A stretch of DNA of 64,000 bases from Phylloscopus collybita (Eukaryota; Chordata; Aves; Passeriformes; Phylloscopidae): positions 14,813,501 to 14,877,500 of the forward strand of contig JAJNNQ010000026.1 in the NCBI GenBank assembly GCA_027886175.1. Reading direction: 5' to 3'. The translations under genes and the position numbers were made by a program. This document shows positions 24,841 through 38,081 of this stretch, piece after piece. Below the pieces are notes generated by a model that saw only the letters and a program-made list of their open reading frames with translations, was not told the origin of the DNA and did not search any database. How positions within the stretch are numbered: position 1 is the first letter of the stretch; every line of letters starts with the position of its first letter.

Positions 24841-27800
24841 CCTGGGTGGTACTCGGTTTGCAGAAGATATGAGTTTGTATAATGGTGGTCATAGCCTGGA
24901 CTGCTCAGAGATAACTCTGGACCCAGAGAAGATGCACATACGAATATAGTTAGTCCAAGGCAGATATCATATATAGTGCCTGGAATGTTTGGTTTCTAGA
25001 GAGAAAATAGTATTGTCCTTAAAGTATGACATTCAGGATCATAATTTAATGGCACTCTCTTGTTTTGCAGACTACAATCTTGGATATTCTCAAAATATTT
25101 CCTAATTCCTGGGGGCCCAGTACAAAAAGAAGTGTGAGCAGGGAACTACCTAATTTGTCTGATAGACAGATCAGTTCTTGGCCTGACAAGGGACTGTAGT
25201 GAATCTTTGCCTGCAGAGAAGGAGCACCTAGACTTTTCACCTGGAACAGTGAACATAAAAGCTGAGCATTTTGCCCAAGTTGAAAACAATGCTTTGAATC
25301 TACATCTGAATCCTAAGTACAATGTAGATGAGAGTCAGATGCACTGGGTACAACATGGCTAAGAAGCAGTGCCCCTATGATTGTGGCATAGGATACAGAA
25401 ATTATTTATATTGCAGTGCATTTTGCAATCCAGCATTGGGTCAGACAAAGCACTGCTTCCTTTATGGTGCAGTAGACATGCTCAAACTGCTTCAAAGAAT
25501 ATTTGTGATCCAAACATTCTAGGTATATCATAAATGAAAGGCATAAAAATTCATACTGCCTTGCCTTGACAATAGCCATTTGACAATGATGAAGGAGACT
25601 GTGTTTAATGGTAAGACTATAGCCCTTCATCACTCCTGGTAAGATTGTTAAAGCCATGCCTGAATATTTGATGGCTAGACCATAACATACTTATTTGCTA
25701 TTGAATTACATCTATCTGACATTAGTGAAGATTGCAACCCCCAAAAATGAGGTCTATTATACATATATCTTCCTCAAAAATCTTGTCTTTGAAGCATCTT
25801 CATAGTTGATTGGTGAATGATGAACAAATAAACAAATTGAATCTGACAGAATAACACTTCACTGGCCATTCTTAAACTTCTTTTCGTGTCAATATGATTC
25901 TAAAGAATATAAAATAGTAAACAGAAAAAAATATAAGAATACAGATTATTCTTTGGGCAAGTATCCCTAGCTACTTAAAGAACAAGTGAAGAGGTCCAAT
26001 TTATTTCAGAGGCAACACAGTTGCTGGAATTTGACTGTTTGACAAAGATGGGACCTCTGAAGAGCTTCACCTTCTTTGGTGAATTGAAGCAATTGAAGCA
26101 GATAATGAACTGGGCAGGTTTTACTGAGACTTATTGCCTACATCACGTGCCCTGAATTATTGTTACTGCTTTTAACTTTAAGAACTTTCCTCAAGAGGAA
26201 CATAGTTCCCAGGAGTCTTTTCTTCCCAGTCTGTTTAGTGTCTAAGTATGGACTCACCACCTTTATCTGAGGAAAAGTAGATCTCTGGAGGGACTGTTTC
26301 AACCCCCTACTAAAATATGTGGAAAGAAAAGAATCAAAACTGAGAAAAACTGGTCTCCAAAGGTATAATTTCTCATCAAAGGCTTTAGAAGAAACCTAGG
26401 GTGATTAATGACTTGTATTTATTTGTCTTTTGAGATAAGACTGTTGGAATGTTTTCATTTAAGATTTCTCTGCATATAAAGGGAAAAATAGGTTAAGCGT
26501 AATAGTAGGTTTCATTCTGTATCTTTGAAATTCTGTGATGAACTATTAGATACACAAACAATCTTAAATAATGGCAGAAGTAATGGCTCTATTTTTATTC
26601 CTGGAAATGGTTATTGAGATAAGAATGAACAAATCTGTTCTATTTTTTTAGACTGTTCTGTGAGGGAACATTTTTCTGTGATTAAATTCTGGTATGTTTC
26701 TAAGAAAAAAAACTATTATATTTTTCTAACAGATTCTTTCATGAGTAAATAGACCACCTTTTTTTTTTTTTTTTTTTCCAGCATACATTATAAGTTCTTT
26801 TAAATATGTTGCAGGATATTTAGCATTCTAGTAATGAGCACCTTTGATTTGAAAAGCTGTGGTTGATTCCAAGGATATGGACTGGTATTATCTACATGGT
26901 GAAAAGGAGGGCTACATTTTCTTTCTCAAAGATTACAGACCTGTGTTTGTGTTGGACAAAGTTTTTAGAAGCAATCACTGTAACTAAATAGAGAAACCAT
27001 ATACAGATTTAATCTTAATACTATGAGCCATTAAGGTATTCAGAGAGACATCCAGAGCTATTTATCTGTATTGAAAATCACATCTAAATAGACCAAATCT
27101 GAAGACATCTTGCTGAAATACACTTTTATGGTATGTAGTTCACCTGTAAAATATAGGTTGTCATATATAACCTATAATTTCTAGAGATTCACATTAAAAA
27201 GGTTCTGCATCTACTTTCCCTCCCAATTCATTGTTTCTTTACATGTGAATCCAAACGGGATTCCTTGAAACAATTCTGAATACTTCTATTGTATTCCCAT
27301 ATTATATTTTTTTTAGTGCTCTACATCTACTAATGTTATTAAGGGAGTTAATAAACTTCCTTTCCCCTTTTCAAACCATTTTGTTTATTTCAGTACAAAA
27401 TCAACTTTCTTAGTTAAGCAAATATCACAGAAAAAAATTTATTGCTTTATAATCACAGTCCAGAGATTAAGTAGTAATGAGACCATTACTCTGAAATCAA
27501 GTGCTGGTTTGTTTTTCTTCCTTTTCTTTCATTGTCAAATCTTACTGGAATCAGAACTTCCTAAATTCTGGTCTACAACCCTATTTTATACTGATTTAAA
27601 ATTACATATGGTGCTAATCCAATTTTACAGTCTTATGCTTTTTATAGGAACAAGTGACTGTGATTTAGGTTAAAGTGCATTAAAATTCGGATTATGTTGA
27701 AAGTTATGACAGATCAGGTAAGGACATGAAAAGGGAATTCTTCAGGGCAGAAAGGACAGTCTTGTCTGATGTAGGTGAACCAGATACATAACAAATATTT

Positions 27801-30058
27801 AAATTTATTTTTTTCTTTGACAGAAGAACATCACAGCTGTATAAGAACACTGACTTGAAACCCTTCATAAAAAGCAGTCCCATACGACTTCTTATATTTC
27901 AAAAGCCTAGAGTATGAGAAGTGATAGCTCCCCTCCACAACCAGAAGTAAATTATATCCAAAATAAATAATTCAAATCTTATTTATATGTATGAAATGGA
28001 AAGAGAGGAGGTCAAGTCAATTGGCAGCAAGATTTGTTCAGCATCAAAACTGGTAAATCAAGGAAACCAGTTACAAATTTTGTTTTGGTAAGGACACCAT
28101 CTTTTGATCTGTTTGTTCTTATACATTCATAATTCCTCTGGGCAAGAACTGTCTGTTTCTGTAGGTACCCAACTCAGTGCATCTTTTAAACGAGGCTTTT
28201 ACAGAACCAGTGTTCTTTGAACACGTGTTTTGAAGACAAATTTTGGACTAGTAACTTTTCTTGGTTATATTCTAGAGTAAACTTTGCTTTTGAAAATTTC
28301 TTGGATAATGTTTTAATAGATAAAGACAAGGTTTCCACCTTGCATTTGAACAACTGCAGAAAAATGTGCAAAAACTCTTTTGTGTTCTTAGATTGTTCCT
28401 TCTTCTATTGCCAGATGGTTATTAATGTCTAATATTTTAATTGTCACTTTTTTTAGTCATACATATGCTCCATTAATAGAAGCATCCATCCTTGTGGATG
28501 TAGCATGCAACATGCAACATCCATGTGTGTATAGGCACACCTTGGTATGTCCTAGAAATGCAGTTGAATAATATCTTTCCTCAATGATTGTCCTGAATCA
28601 ACCCCTATGACTGAAGGCATATTTCTGATCTTTTTGGAATTCTTCCTGTTTCTATCAGCTCAGGAAACATATCTCACCACTTCCTCCCTCAAGATAAGTG
28701 ACCTAAGGACATTTTACTGTTCAGTCTGTCTGAGAAGAGCTGAAACTGTTAGACACAACAGAGTGGGAGGAATTCTGATGCTGGTGAAGTTATTTCCCAT
28801 ATTTTTTCTACAGTTAAAAGCTCATATTTCTCAGACAGGCCACAGGCAGCAGTCAGGGATTTATGTATATTCATTTTCAGACTTTTTTTTTTTTTCCTTT
28901 TTTTCTTTTCTTGATAGCACATTGTCATTGTCAGCTCTCTGCCTTTTCTGATACTAAGTAACTTGAAATTCTCATGCTAATTCTTTGACTGGCTTACAAT
29001 AGAAGTAGTTTTGAGTCTGCTTCTTTTTTAGGTTCCCACAAACAAATGTCCTTTATGCTTTATTAGTTCTTTCTGGGAACTGTGCTGACGAAATGAGTTA
29101 GAAGCGTGTTGCATGTTAGCATTGCCATCACGTACAAGTTCATCAGTGTGTGATATGCACCATGTGCATTGATCCAGGACCACCTCACAGTACCACAGTT
29201 GTTTCTTTTAAAATTAATTCACAGTTTGTAGAAGGGAACATGGCAAAGACTGCAGAAACACGGCAGGTTTGAAAGGACTGGCCTGAAATAAACAGGGTAA
29301 TAAGGAAATAACCCTAGGAAATCAGAGGACAGAGAAAAGACAGAAAAGTAATTTTTTTGCATAATTCCTGTTCAAAACCAAACTAAGGTTTAAGAGTTTC
29401 TGGTGCATTTTGCTGGTTTGCTTTCATGGTGGATAAAACCTTGTCACTAATAATTATGCTCCTGCAAGGCCAAAACCCATGGTCACCAGGATAGGGAGCT
29501 GTGTGAGATTATATTTCTGGTCATTTTACCTGATGAAGACATTACATCTTATTATCATTTGTTTCATGTTCATGCCTTGCTTATTCTCTTAGTGTTTTAC
29601 TTCAAAAATAAATCAGAAGTCTCCTGAACTTGAGACTAAAGAATAAAATCTACTGCTGATGAAATTTGCGAGTAAAATGCATTAGAATTCTGGCAAAAGT
29701 GTATTTCTGCAATCAAAAAAGGTTGATTGAAAATTCTCTCTATCTCACAAAGTCGTTGCTTCAGAGCTACATGAAGGAATAAATTGAACCTGTCATTACA
29801 GAATTCTGTATTGAAGGAATTAAACAAAGTATATATGTACATAGTGCCACATTCGCTTTGTGAGAACCCAAGTCTGATATTCAAATATGCTGAATATTCA
29901 CATTTTATAAGTAAATAAAATGTAAATTACATTATATCTGAACAGTTCACACGAAGAAAGTCGACAAAGTACCTGTGTGCTAGCTGACCCTTCAGCTGTC
30001 TGGTTCTTACTTGCATTTTTTAACACTTATTTTAATAACATTTCTTTCTTCGGTATGG
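24841..30058. other. Unique AT-rich stretch
   Basis: No gene or repeat family was recognised. Homopolymers include 19 T at 26759-26777 and a T/C-rich patch at about 28883-28911. A 'gaattgaagcaattgaagca' short duplication lies at about 26080-26100, and a repeated 'catgcaa' lies at about 28504-28520. A 114-codon frame at 28607-28951 runs through the T/C patch (phenylalanine-rich) and is rejected. Confidence 0.55.
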
Positions 30059-30212
30059 AATTGTAGAATATCCTGAGTTGGAAGACACCTTCAAGGGTCA
30101 TCCAAGCCCAACTCCAGGTCTTGCACAGAACTGCCCCAGGAATTCCACCATGTGCCTCAAAGGATTGTCTAGGCACTTCTTGAACTATGTCAGGCTTGGT
30201 GCTGTGACCAAG
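30059..30212 (-). mobile_element. CR1 LINE 3' fragment, minus strand
   Basis: A short antisense CR1 piece begins 'ttgtagaatatcctgagttgg' (split here by decay) and continues with the blocks 'cacagaactgcccc', 'ttgtctaggcacttcttgaa' and 'ctatgtcaggcttggtgctgtgacca'. It resembles the copy at 57455, so both probably belong to related CR1 subfamilies. The edges are approximate. Confidence 0.88.
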
Positions 30213-32270
30213 ATCCATTCATTTGAAAAGAAAATTATGTTATATTTTATAGATGAATTAAAATTGTTTTATTAAAAACAAAATTAAAGTCAATCAAATC
30301 TCAGAGTTTTCACCTTTTGTTATAAGCCCAAGGACATGTCACAAGCATGTCTAAGAATTTATTGTTCCTAAACAAGAATTGTGTCAAGGACACCTACATG
30401 TTCGAATTAACCCACCCTGTTAAATAATTGACTATTATTATACAGTAGGTTGATTCTTTCCATGTTCTTGTGCATGTTCTTGGTGTTTTGGGTATTGTGA
30501 GGTCTATAATATTTACTATAGTGGTTGATTTTTTCAGTTATATTCAGCAGAAGAAAATATGGAAACTATTCTTTAAAAAGAGATTCCATTTGTTGTATTA
30601 TGCAGAGACGCTTTGAATGACTGCTGGTCATGTAATTTACACACAGAATGAAGCAGGCTTCTGCAATGCCCTTCATCTATGGAGGAATCCTGAGAACACA
30701 TGCTCCTGCCTCACCTTTTAGAAGAGTTCAACCTCAGAACTAGATAGATTTTATTTATGTTCTTCAACACTGTTCATTTTCTTGAGAGGCCTTTCCTACA
30801 CCATTCACATTACTCGTTATGTGCATATATGTGCAGATAGGCAAAATCTATGAAGGTTTTAGTTAAATGTTGAAATCTTGAGAAACTCATTATTCCTTAT
30901 TTTTCTCCAGATGCCAAAGGCTATGGAAAACTAAAAACCATTTTGGTCATGCACTGTAAATAATTTAAAGATGGTCACTTAAAGTTGTCAGCATTACAGT
31001 TAACACATACTATGAGTGAAACCATTTTTGTTAGGGACCAGTTAGACCACACCTTAATACTAAATTTCCTTCTTTTATCATCTCACTGCAATTTTCAGAT
31101 TTGAAAAAGAATAATCCACTCTATGGCTTTGACATCCAAATGATCTCATCTATTTGGAAAATAATGGTTTGGAAAAGGTACATCTATGATTTGAAAAACA
31201 TACTTTTGATGTGATATTTGTTATTCAATACAAAAAAAAAGTTTGGGGTTGGGGTTTTTCATGCAAGGAAATTCATTAGCACTAATACTGAACAGTCTTC
31301 TAGGAAATCAAAATATTTTCATGAACCACATACAAAAGATAATAGAACATATCTTTTACATATCTATTACATTTATGAGGGATTTTCTAAAGAGACATGG
31401 ATATGTAAATAAATTAAAAAAAAGAGTAGCACACAGAAAAGACTTGCAAAATTATATTTAGTGTTCAATCCTTAGTAAAAGTATTTCCTAGGATAATTTC
31501 CTAGGATGATGATTACTGACATGACAGTCCAATTACACCTTAGCATTTATGATATCTTCCTTATAGTTTATCACACTATAATTCAAAAGTGCTAAATGTA
31601 TTTATACATATAAACTAATTTAAAGTTAATTCAGTAGTGGAGATTAGGAAAACAAAGACAGTCTCTGTCTTTCATAGGAAACTTGACAATAGAAGCTATA
31701 ACTCAAATGAAAACATTATTTCATTCAATAATTCCTGTAATATCAAAGAGCCCTTTAGCCCACAGAAATTAGAGATATTAAACCTAAATCATTGCCTAAG
31801 TTTTTGCAACGCAAATTCACTTCTGGGCACATTTTTAAATGGCATATAGTATTTCCTCCAAATTGTATTAGATAAAGTCATGGACTATTACACTGTTGTC
31901 ATTCAGCTCATTTTGATGAAAAAGCAATTACTTATGGCAGATTAATGCAAAGACTGGCCATAATCACAGTAGGTTAGGTTGAGAGTTTATTAGAAAAACA
32001 CAAGCCATTTAAATTAACCCGAATGATCAGCATGTCAGTTCAAAAGAAACATGTGCTTTAATTTGTTAAACTGTAACCTTTGCTATATTAGAAAAATACT
32101 TTGACACAAACACTTTACAAATGTCAGCAGAAAATCCATACTCCATTTCTTCACATTGGTTTTGTGACACAGTGTTTGCTGATATTCGTCAAGGGATAAG
32201 TTACGATTGATTTCCTTCCACCCTTACTCTTTTCTCTTGTATTATGGGGAATTAAAGGGCAAAAATGACC

Positions 32271-32274
<4 letters not shown>
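30213..32274. other. AT-rich unique stretch
   Basis: No gene was seen. A 12-base word atttcctaggat is repeated with 13-base period at 31483-31507. ATG frames are at most 72 codons. Confidence 0.55.
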
Positions 32275-32304
<30 letters not shown>

Positions 32305-32320
32305 CTTTTCTTTTTTTTCC
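32275..32320. repeat. Poly-T / T-C tract
   Basis: Thirty uninterrupted T (32275-32304) are followed by C-interrupted T blocks ending in 'cccag'. The tract looks like a very long polypyrimidine tract, but no open exon follows, so it is called a simple repeat. Confidence 0.9.
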
Positions 32321-35240
32321 CAGACTATTCATATGGATATGCTACCATAGGTAAACTTAACTTCTGCCTGGCACTTAAAGGTCAACAGAATCTCTCATAA
32401 AACCTTCCAATGGTAACAGGTAGAGAACGTCCAGAGCATCCCAAGACTGAAGAGCAAAAGTAATGAAGAAAACAGAACACACCTGAAAACAACTTGATTT
32501 AAAGAATCATTACTATTTCTTGCTTTAGGATAGAATATATTGATTTTCCTTATGCCTTCTATCTATCTCTCTCAAAAATTCTTGTCAGCATAGGATTAAA
32601 AGATTGTGTTTATAAACTGGAGTTTTGTTCCCCTATTGTAATAATATTCTCCTTTTGATAAGGCATTTTGAATTGGGTGGGAAGGTATGATAAGGACACT
32701 TGGGAAACACCCTTAAAATGTTAAACACCCTTCAGATGCTATGAATGTCCCAAGCATAGGAGTTGCTTCATTTCTACTCTAATACTTTCAAATATCTGAC
32801 TGTGAGCTGTTAGTTCACCTGACCAATAAAAACCGCATACATTACAACCCACCACTTACTAAGGTTCTTGTTAATAGACCCCTTGGGGTGGATTAGAGTG
32901 AAGCAACACTGAATGACTGAGGTATATATATATATATATATGGTGGGTTTATTTCATAGTAATTCACCTGGTTTCAGTTAAATAAAAAATGATCAGTTAG
33001 CTTTCAAAACCATAAAGATAATAACAGTTTTATTAGAGACTTTGAAATTCTGCATTTTGGCTTTTTGAATGTCATTATTCTCAATGCAAAGTGACAAGGA
33101 GCTCAACAAAATGAAGAAATCCTCACTAAAAAGAAAGAAAAGAATTGGTTCTTTCCTTCCAATAGAAAGTGATATAAGTTTCAATGCTCTTTTCAAGAGG
33201 GAAGTGGACCTTTGTAAAAGTTTACTTTGGTTGGAAGACCAAGTAGCTTAAGTATTTGTTTCGTAGGATGTATATTACCATATTGCTTAATAGATGTCAG
33301 TGATGTGGTACTTGAACCTTTTTGATTAAGCTCCTGTTGAACTTTAGGCCGAATTAATCAACAGTCTGTACAATTAAAATTTTAGATTATTTAAGAAGTC
33401 TTCAGAAGCACAGACATTATAATATGAGATAATTATTGTCGTTGTTATGAAAGAGTCTGCTAAATCCACTGGGAATGTTCATCAGCATCCTGTAATCAGC
33501 AGCTACAGAGAATGCTTAATTGCAGTTATTTAGGTGACATGTTGATGCAGTGGTAGTGGTGGTGAAAGCAGAAAAGGTGCATGGTAGTCATGTGAGAGGA
33601 TATTAAAAGAAATGTATATCAATATAGAATGCCTCATTATGTGACTGTTTATATTAATTTGTCTTACTATTAAATTACAGTGCTCAGCATAAAAGACCAT
33701 TGGGTTTACATATTTTCCTATCTTTGATATTTATTCAAGGGAGAAAATATTACTCTATAGTTGATTGTCCAGAGTTAGATGTTCATGGTCTATCTAAATA
33801 CTTTCACTGGATAAATTATGCAGAAGAAAATGAAGTACAAATATGGATAATTCTTGTGACTATAAGGATGCTTTTAATATAATTTTATGACTAGAATAGA
33901 TGTTAAAACTGATCTGTAAGAAATTTGGGATGCACATTTTTGTATATTCCTGAATGCTATGTAGTTAAATTCACATAGCTTAGTGAACATCATTGCTTTG
34001 GGTTACTACTTAATTCCTCCTGGATTTGTGATGTTTTAAGAATTGGGCTCATCAGACAGTACTAAGTTTGGCTTTAACCTAGGAAATTCTTAAAATTTAC
34101 ATATTACACTCATAAATTCAGAAAATTGGTCATATTCCACTTTTTTTTTGTAACCTCATAAATAATGATAAATACTATCATCATATCTTACTATCAGATT
34201 TAGGCTCCATGTGAAACTAGTGTTAAATATACACAATCTAAGAATATTTTATATTTTTATGTATTTTTCACAATCCCATTTCACTATTAATTTTAATAAT
34301 GTATACCTTCAATTTTATAATAAACTGTACATTTAGTTAAAAAGGACCTGGCAACTATATGTGAAATTTCCTGACAGCCATAAATATTAGGACTATTGAT
34401 TCACCAGCAGGATATAATGTGTGCATTATGTGACATTTTGCAAGAATTCAAAAAATTATTGATGCTAAAGCTAAAACGCAGTGAACGTCATGAACCTCAA
34501 GTGCTTTCTTTTATTTTAAACATAATGTAAATAATTTGTAAGAAACTTATTGAAATATTAAGCTTTATCTAGGCTTTTTCCTTAAAGCAAAAAGGCTTCC
34601 ATTTCATGCAAAGTAAATGATGTTTTTCTATATTTACATATTCAGCTCAGTCTCTAGGAGAACTTTTTTCCTCCACTTTCATATGATTAACTTTATGGAG
34701 GTCTTAATCTGCCATCTGTATGCAGACTAACTGAGCATCTGAAACCGAGAATGCAAAGTGACATTTTCTCAAAGGTACTAATTGCATGCAACATATTGCA
34801 GGAGAAACAGGGAAAGCTTCGACCTCTCCCTGCCATTTTGAGTATCTAAGGAACTATAATTAGCAAATGTACCTGAGTAGTTTAATAATTTTGACTGATC
34901 AGAACCTTTAACTCTAGTCTTTACCCCTACACTTTATTTTTTTTCCTTGAAATAAAAAATACATAGTGGCTTATTGATTTTACATTGCAGTTCAAATTCA
35001 AATTTGTCTTGTTTAAAATTAAAATTCAAGTTTTTCTTCCTGTATAAGCTATTAGTGCACAAAAGAAAGGGAAAGATGGAGAGACCACAGGATTTATTTC
35101 TTTGCTCTATGTGTTCATTCCTTAGGTTGAGGAAAAAAACTTTAGGACAAGGATGGAACAATGAAAGTAGGGTTCATATGTGTAGTGATAGATATGATTT
35201 GTTTCTGTGTCCAAACTGAGAGAGCAAGCTGCTCCATACA
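32321..35240. other. AT-rich unique stretch with TA microsatellite
   Basis: No gene was seen. (TA)n lies at 32923-32941. The segment at about 33470-33560 is mixed-composition and non-repetitive but cannot be assigned. ATG frames are at most 81 codons. Confidence 0.55.
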
Positions 35241-35911
35241 TCACAGAATCACATAATCACAAAATGGCTGTTGTTGGAAGGACCTTTAGAGGCCATCTGG
35301 ACCAGCCACTTGCCCAAGAAGGATCACCTGGAGTTAGTTTCCCAGGCTGTTGTTCAGGTGGCTTTTGAATAACTCCAAGGACTGAGACTCCACAGTCCTC
35401 TGACCAAGTTATTCTAGTGTTCAGTCTCCTTCTCAGTTAAAAAAAAAAAATAAAAAGGGTTTCCTGATATTCAGAGAGAACCTTCAGTATTCAATTTTTG
35501 CCCTTTTCCTCTTGTTCTGTCACAGGATACTACTGAAAAGATTCAGGCTCTGTCCTCTTTGCACACTCCCTACAGACATTTATACCTTCATGATATCCCC
35601 AAAGGGCTTTCTCTTCTCCAAGCTGATCAGTCCCAATACTCCCAGCCTTTCCTCATAGGAGAGATGCTCCTGTCCCTTAATTATCATTGCATCCTTTCAT
35701 TGAATTCTCTCTACTGTGTCCATGTCTGTTTTGTACTGGGAGCCCAGAACAAGATGCAAGTGTGGTCTCAGCACTGTGAATGGAGGGGAAGGATCATCCA
35801 TTAGGCTTCTGTGCTTCAAGAACACATTGGTAGCTCATGCTCCACCTGGTACTCACCAGGATCTCCCAGGGTCCTTTTCTGCCAGGTGGGTAGCCTCCAG
35901 AGTGTATTGGT

Positions 35912-36245
35912 TCATGATGATTTTACTCCTAGGTAAAGGATTTTTTTACTCTTCTTTGTGACTTCCATGAGCTTCCTTCCTATCTGCCAATTTCTCCAGA
36001 TTTTTGAGGACCCTCTCAAATGGACCCTCTCATCTACCCTCTGGATGGCAGCACACCCCTCTGGCAAACTATTGACTCCTTCCAGTTTGGAGTCATTAGC
36101 ACGCTTGGTGAGGGTACACTCTGCCTTCCAATCCCCACCTTTGATGAAGATGTTTAAACAGGATTTCACCCACTATTGGCCCCTGGGCACACCACGAGTT
36201 ACTGGCTTCCAACTAGGCTCTGTGCCACTGATCACCACCCATTTT
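35912..36245 (-). pseudogene. CR1 ORF2 reverse-transcriptase remnant
   Basis: The minus-strand translation keeps recognisable CR1 reverse-transcriptase order: motif B ('VTRGVPRG'), the 'FIKGG' and 'ECTL' segment, and the catalytic-box region where the family has FADDTKL but this copy reads RANDSKL. Conserved 'EGCAAIQR' and 'KKILYLG' follow. The catalytic aspartate pair is disrupted and stops occur on both sides, so it cannot encode an active enzyme. It is the C-terminal part of the palm/thumb region only. The identification comes from established CR1 family motifs. Confidence 0.85.
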
Positions 36246-36359
36246 TTTTTATTTTGTAATCCCTTTTTGTCATATCACCAATGACTTTTTCTCAGGGACC
36301 CTGTCTGTCACTCCCTCACAGGACTGCTGATTATTCTGTCCCTTTTCATCATTCTTTGT

Positions 36360-36680
36360 TTAAATCCCTGATGATGATAGAACCAAAAACCTCATGGACA
36401 GACCTGTCCTATTAATGCTCTTCTGACATCCTTTGTTGTTGCTGTCAGGATTGAGGAAAAAACCACTTGTGCCTTCAGACCCTTGACTACTAGCCCAAGA
36501 GCTCTGGTAGTGTCTTTTTATACTGTCTACTTTGTCAGTATTCTCTGTGCTCACATGGAATAAGAGTACTGTACAATAGTCAAAGGAATGAACCCAGGGG
36601 GGCAAAACCCCTTCAGACATTTGATTGGGTTGACAAATGGGTGCCTCTGTTCCTTGCAGCAGGGAGTTAGCTACATGCAT
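36360..36680 (-). pseudogene. CR1 ORF1 esterase-domain remnant
   Basis: A 106-codon minus-strand frame opens 'MHVANSLLQGTEAPICQ' and contains 'FDYCTVLLFHVSTENT' and 'SIKRHYQS'. These correspond to the esterase (SGNH-hydrolase-like) part of CR1 ORF1. In intact members the first block carries a GxSLL-like nucleophile segment and the second a FHVGTND block; here the second reads FHVSTEN, so the usual GTND is lost. A stretch between the two blocks is shorter than in the family. It is not a host gene. Confidence 0.75.
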
Positions 36681-36705
36681 GATTCTTCTTCAAATTTGAG
36701 AGGAA

Positions 36706-38056
36706 CTATTCTTTGTGGGGACACCTGAGTAGATATATAAGCATACAAAAGAAATGGAAATATTATTAATGTCTTTAAAATTACTTTTATTCTGTTATTT
36801 CATTTTGTTCTGTTATTTCATTTTCCCAGTGTATTATGACTGCTTTTAGGGAGTAGTGATATAGGAAATATATGAAAATTGTAAGACCAAGTATACTAGC
36901 CCTTTGACTCTATGGGCTCTCTGACTAATCTGTTCAAACCCTTCAGTAGTATTGATATGGCATCAATACTTCTGAAGGGTCAGAGCAGAAAAGCAATGTT
37001 CAGAGGAGACTGTCTAAATCTGTGTGTAAGAGAATAAAAGCACCAGGAAAAGGCTGGAACCTACTCCTTGTGTGGTACTTTTATTTCTAAGGCAGACAGT
37101 ATGATTTTGCTACCAGGTTGGTTAAAGGTAGAACTCACTGCCAAGAAATGTGAACCACTGTTCATTTCTGCACTTGGGATGAGGGTTTAAAATCACAATT
37201 CCCATTTCCCATCTGGATAAGAAATGTCCTTCCAGAAGGATATATCAATAGAAAGGGGGTCTGGTGATGTGACAGGTCAGGGGCAGAAAACCCTTTTTTC
37301 CACCTCACTTTTTTTTTTTTTTTCCAGTTTTCTTTCTCAACTTACTGCAAGGAGGAGGAAATAGATTCTCTCAGCACTGCCAGAGAAACTAGAGAAGGCA
37401 AGTTTGTTCATTAACTTTAGAAGCTGTGCATCACATAAGTGCAGGTATTTGGTGAAAAAGCACCCAAATTGCGATGAAGTTTTAGATCATGTAGAGGACC
37501 TTGTCCTTCTACATGAGTGTGCATCCAGGAGACTTCCATTCAGACCAGAAAAAACTTAGCAAGTTCTGTTAAAATCAGACAAAACTGTAGACCTTTCAGA
37601 TGACATACTCAGGTGGAAATATCTAAATATCAGTGCTGGGTCCAAGGAGATTTTTGAAGCCTCCTGCTGTTAAAAAAGTAGAACACAGGAGTACAGGAAA
37701 CCCAGCTATACTATCATTAAGATTGTTGTGTTGTTAACCTAAGTTTTATTCAACTGCCAACTATTCATTCTATTGTAGCTAATGGTGATATTCAACCTAC
37801 ACTAGTAAATGTGAGTCCTTTCAGGAGTATTTGTTCTATAGTGATCTTTTTTTTTTCCTTATCTTTTTGCTTTTATTTCATAGTGAGGATAACCCATAAA
37901 GTTTCTCTCTATTGTTATTTTAAATGATTATGCAACCATTCAAGAGCTTAGACTGACTGATATTTTTATTATAAGTTTTCCAGAGAGCATATGAAAACTT
38001 GGAGAAATGAAAACGTCCCACTTCCTTTGGCAGTCTTTTGCAATGGCTAACTGGAA
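36706..38056. other. Unique stretch with small repeats
   Basis: No gene was seen. An 18-base direct repeat (tctgttatttcattttgt) occupies 36791-36824. Fifteen T lie at 37309-37323, followed by 'ccag', but no open reading frame follows to suggest an exon. Confidence 0.55.
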
Positions 38057-38081
38057 ATTTTGTATTGTATTGTATTGTATC
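38057..38081. repeat. (TATTG)n microsatellite
   Basis: About four and a half tandem copies of the pentamer tattg. Confidence 0.9.

Larger units (their letters stand above)
35241..36705 (-). mobile_element. CR1 LINE, internally deleted copy with ORF1 and ORF2 remains
   Basis: This is the longest CR1 in the window, read right to left. At 36705-36350 the minus-strand translation holds ORF1 esterase (SGNH-like) remnants: 'NSLLQGTEAPIC' and 'FDYCTVLLFHV', which match the family's first esterase block and the following segment. Then from about 36245 the reverse transcriptase of ORF2 begins with 'VTRGVPRG' (normally a VTSGVPQG motif). It continues through a decayed FADD-box region ('ANDSKLEGV'), 'LPEGCAAIQR', 'KKILYLG' and 'HLAEKDPG', and reaches the ORF2 end 'HLSYEERLGVLGLISLEK' and the 3' tail (atcacagaatcacataatc) at the left. 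The endonuclease and the first part of reverse transcriptase are missing between about 36250 and 36350, so this is either an internal deletion or two adjacent CR1 copies in the same orientation. Many stops and frameshifts make it a dead copy. An A-rich insertion lies at about 35439-35457. Confidence 0.92.

Noticed and set aside
28607..28951. 114-codon plus-strand frame with hydrophobic stretches
   Set aside because: The hydrophobic parts come from a T/C-rich simple tract. No signal-peptide logic or domain was seen.
36360..36680. 106-codon minus-strand frame as a host gene
   Set aside because: Its wording matches CR1 ORF1 esterase blocks, and it sits in line with CR1 ORF2 remains. It is annotated as a retroelement remnant.
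37300..37330. Polypyrimidine tract plus CAG as a splice acceptor
   Set aside because: No open frame or donor follows. T runs of this kind are common in the window.
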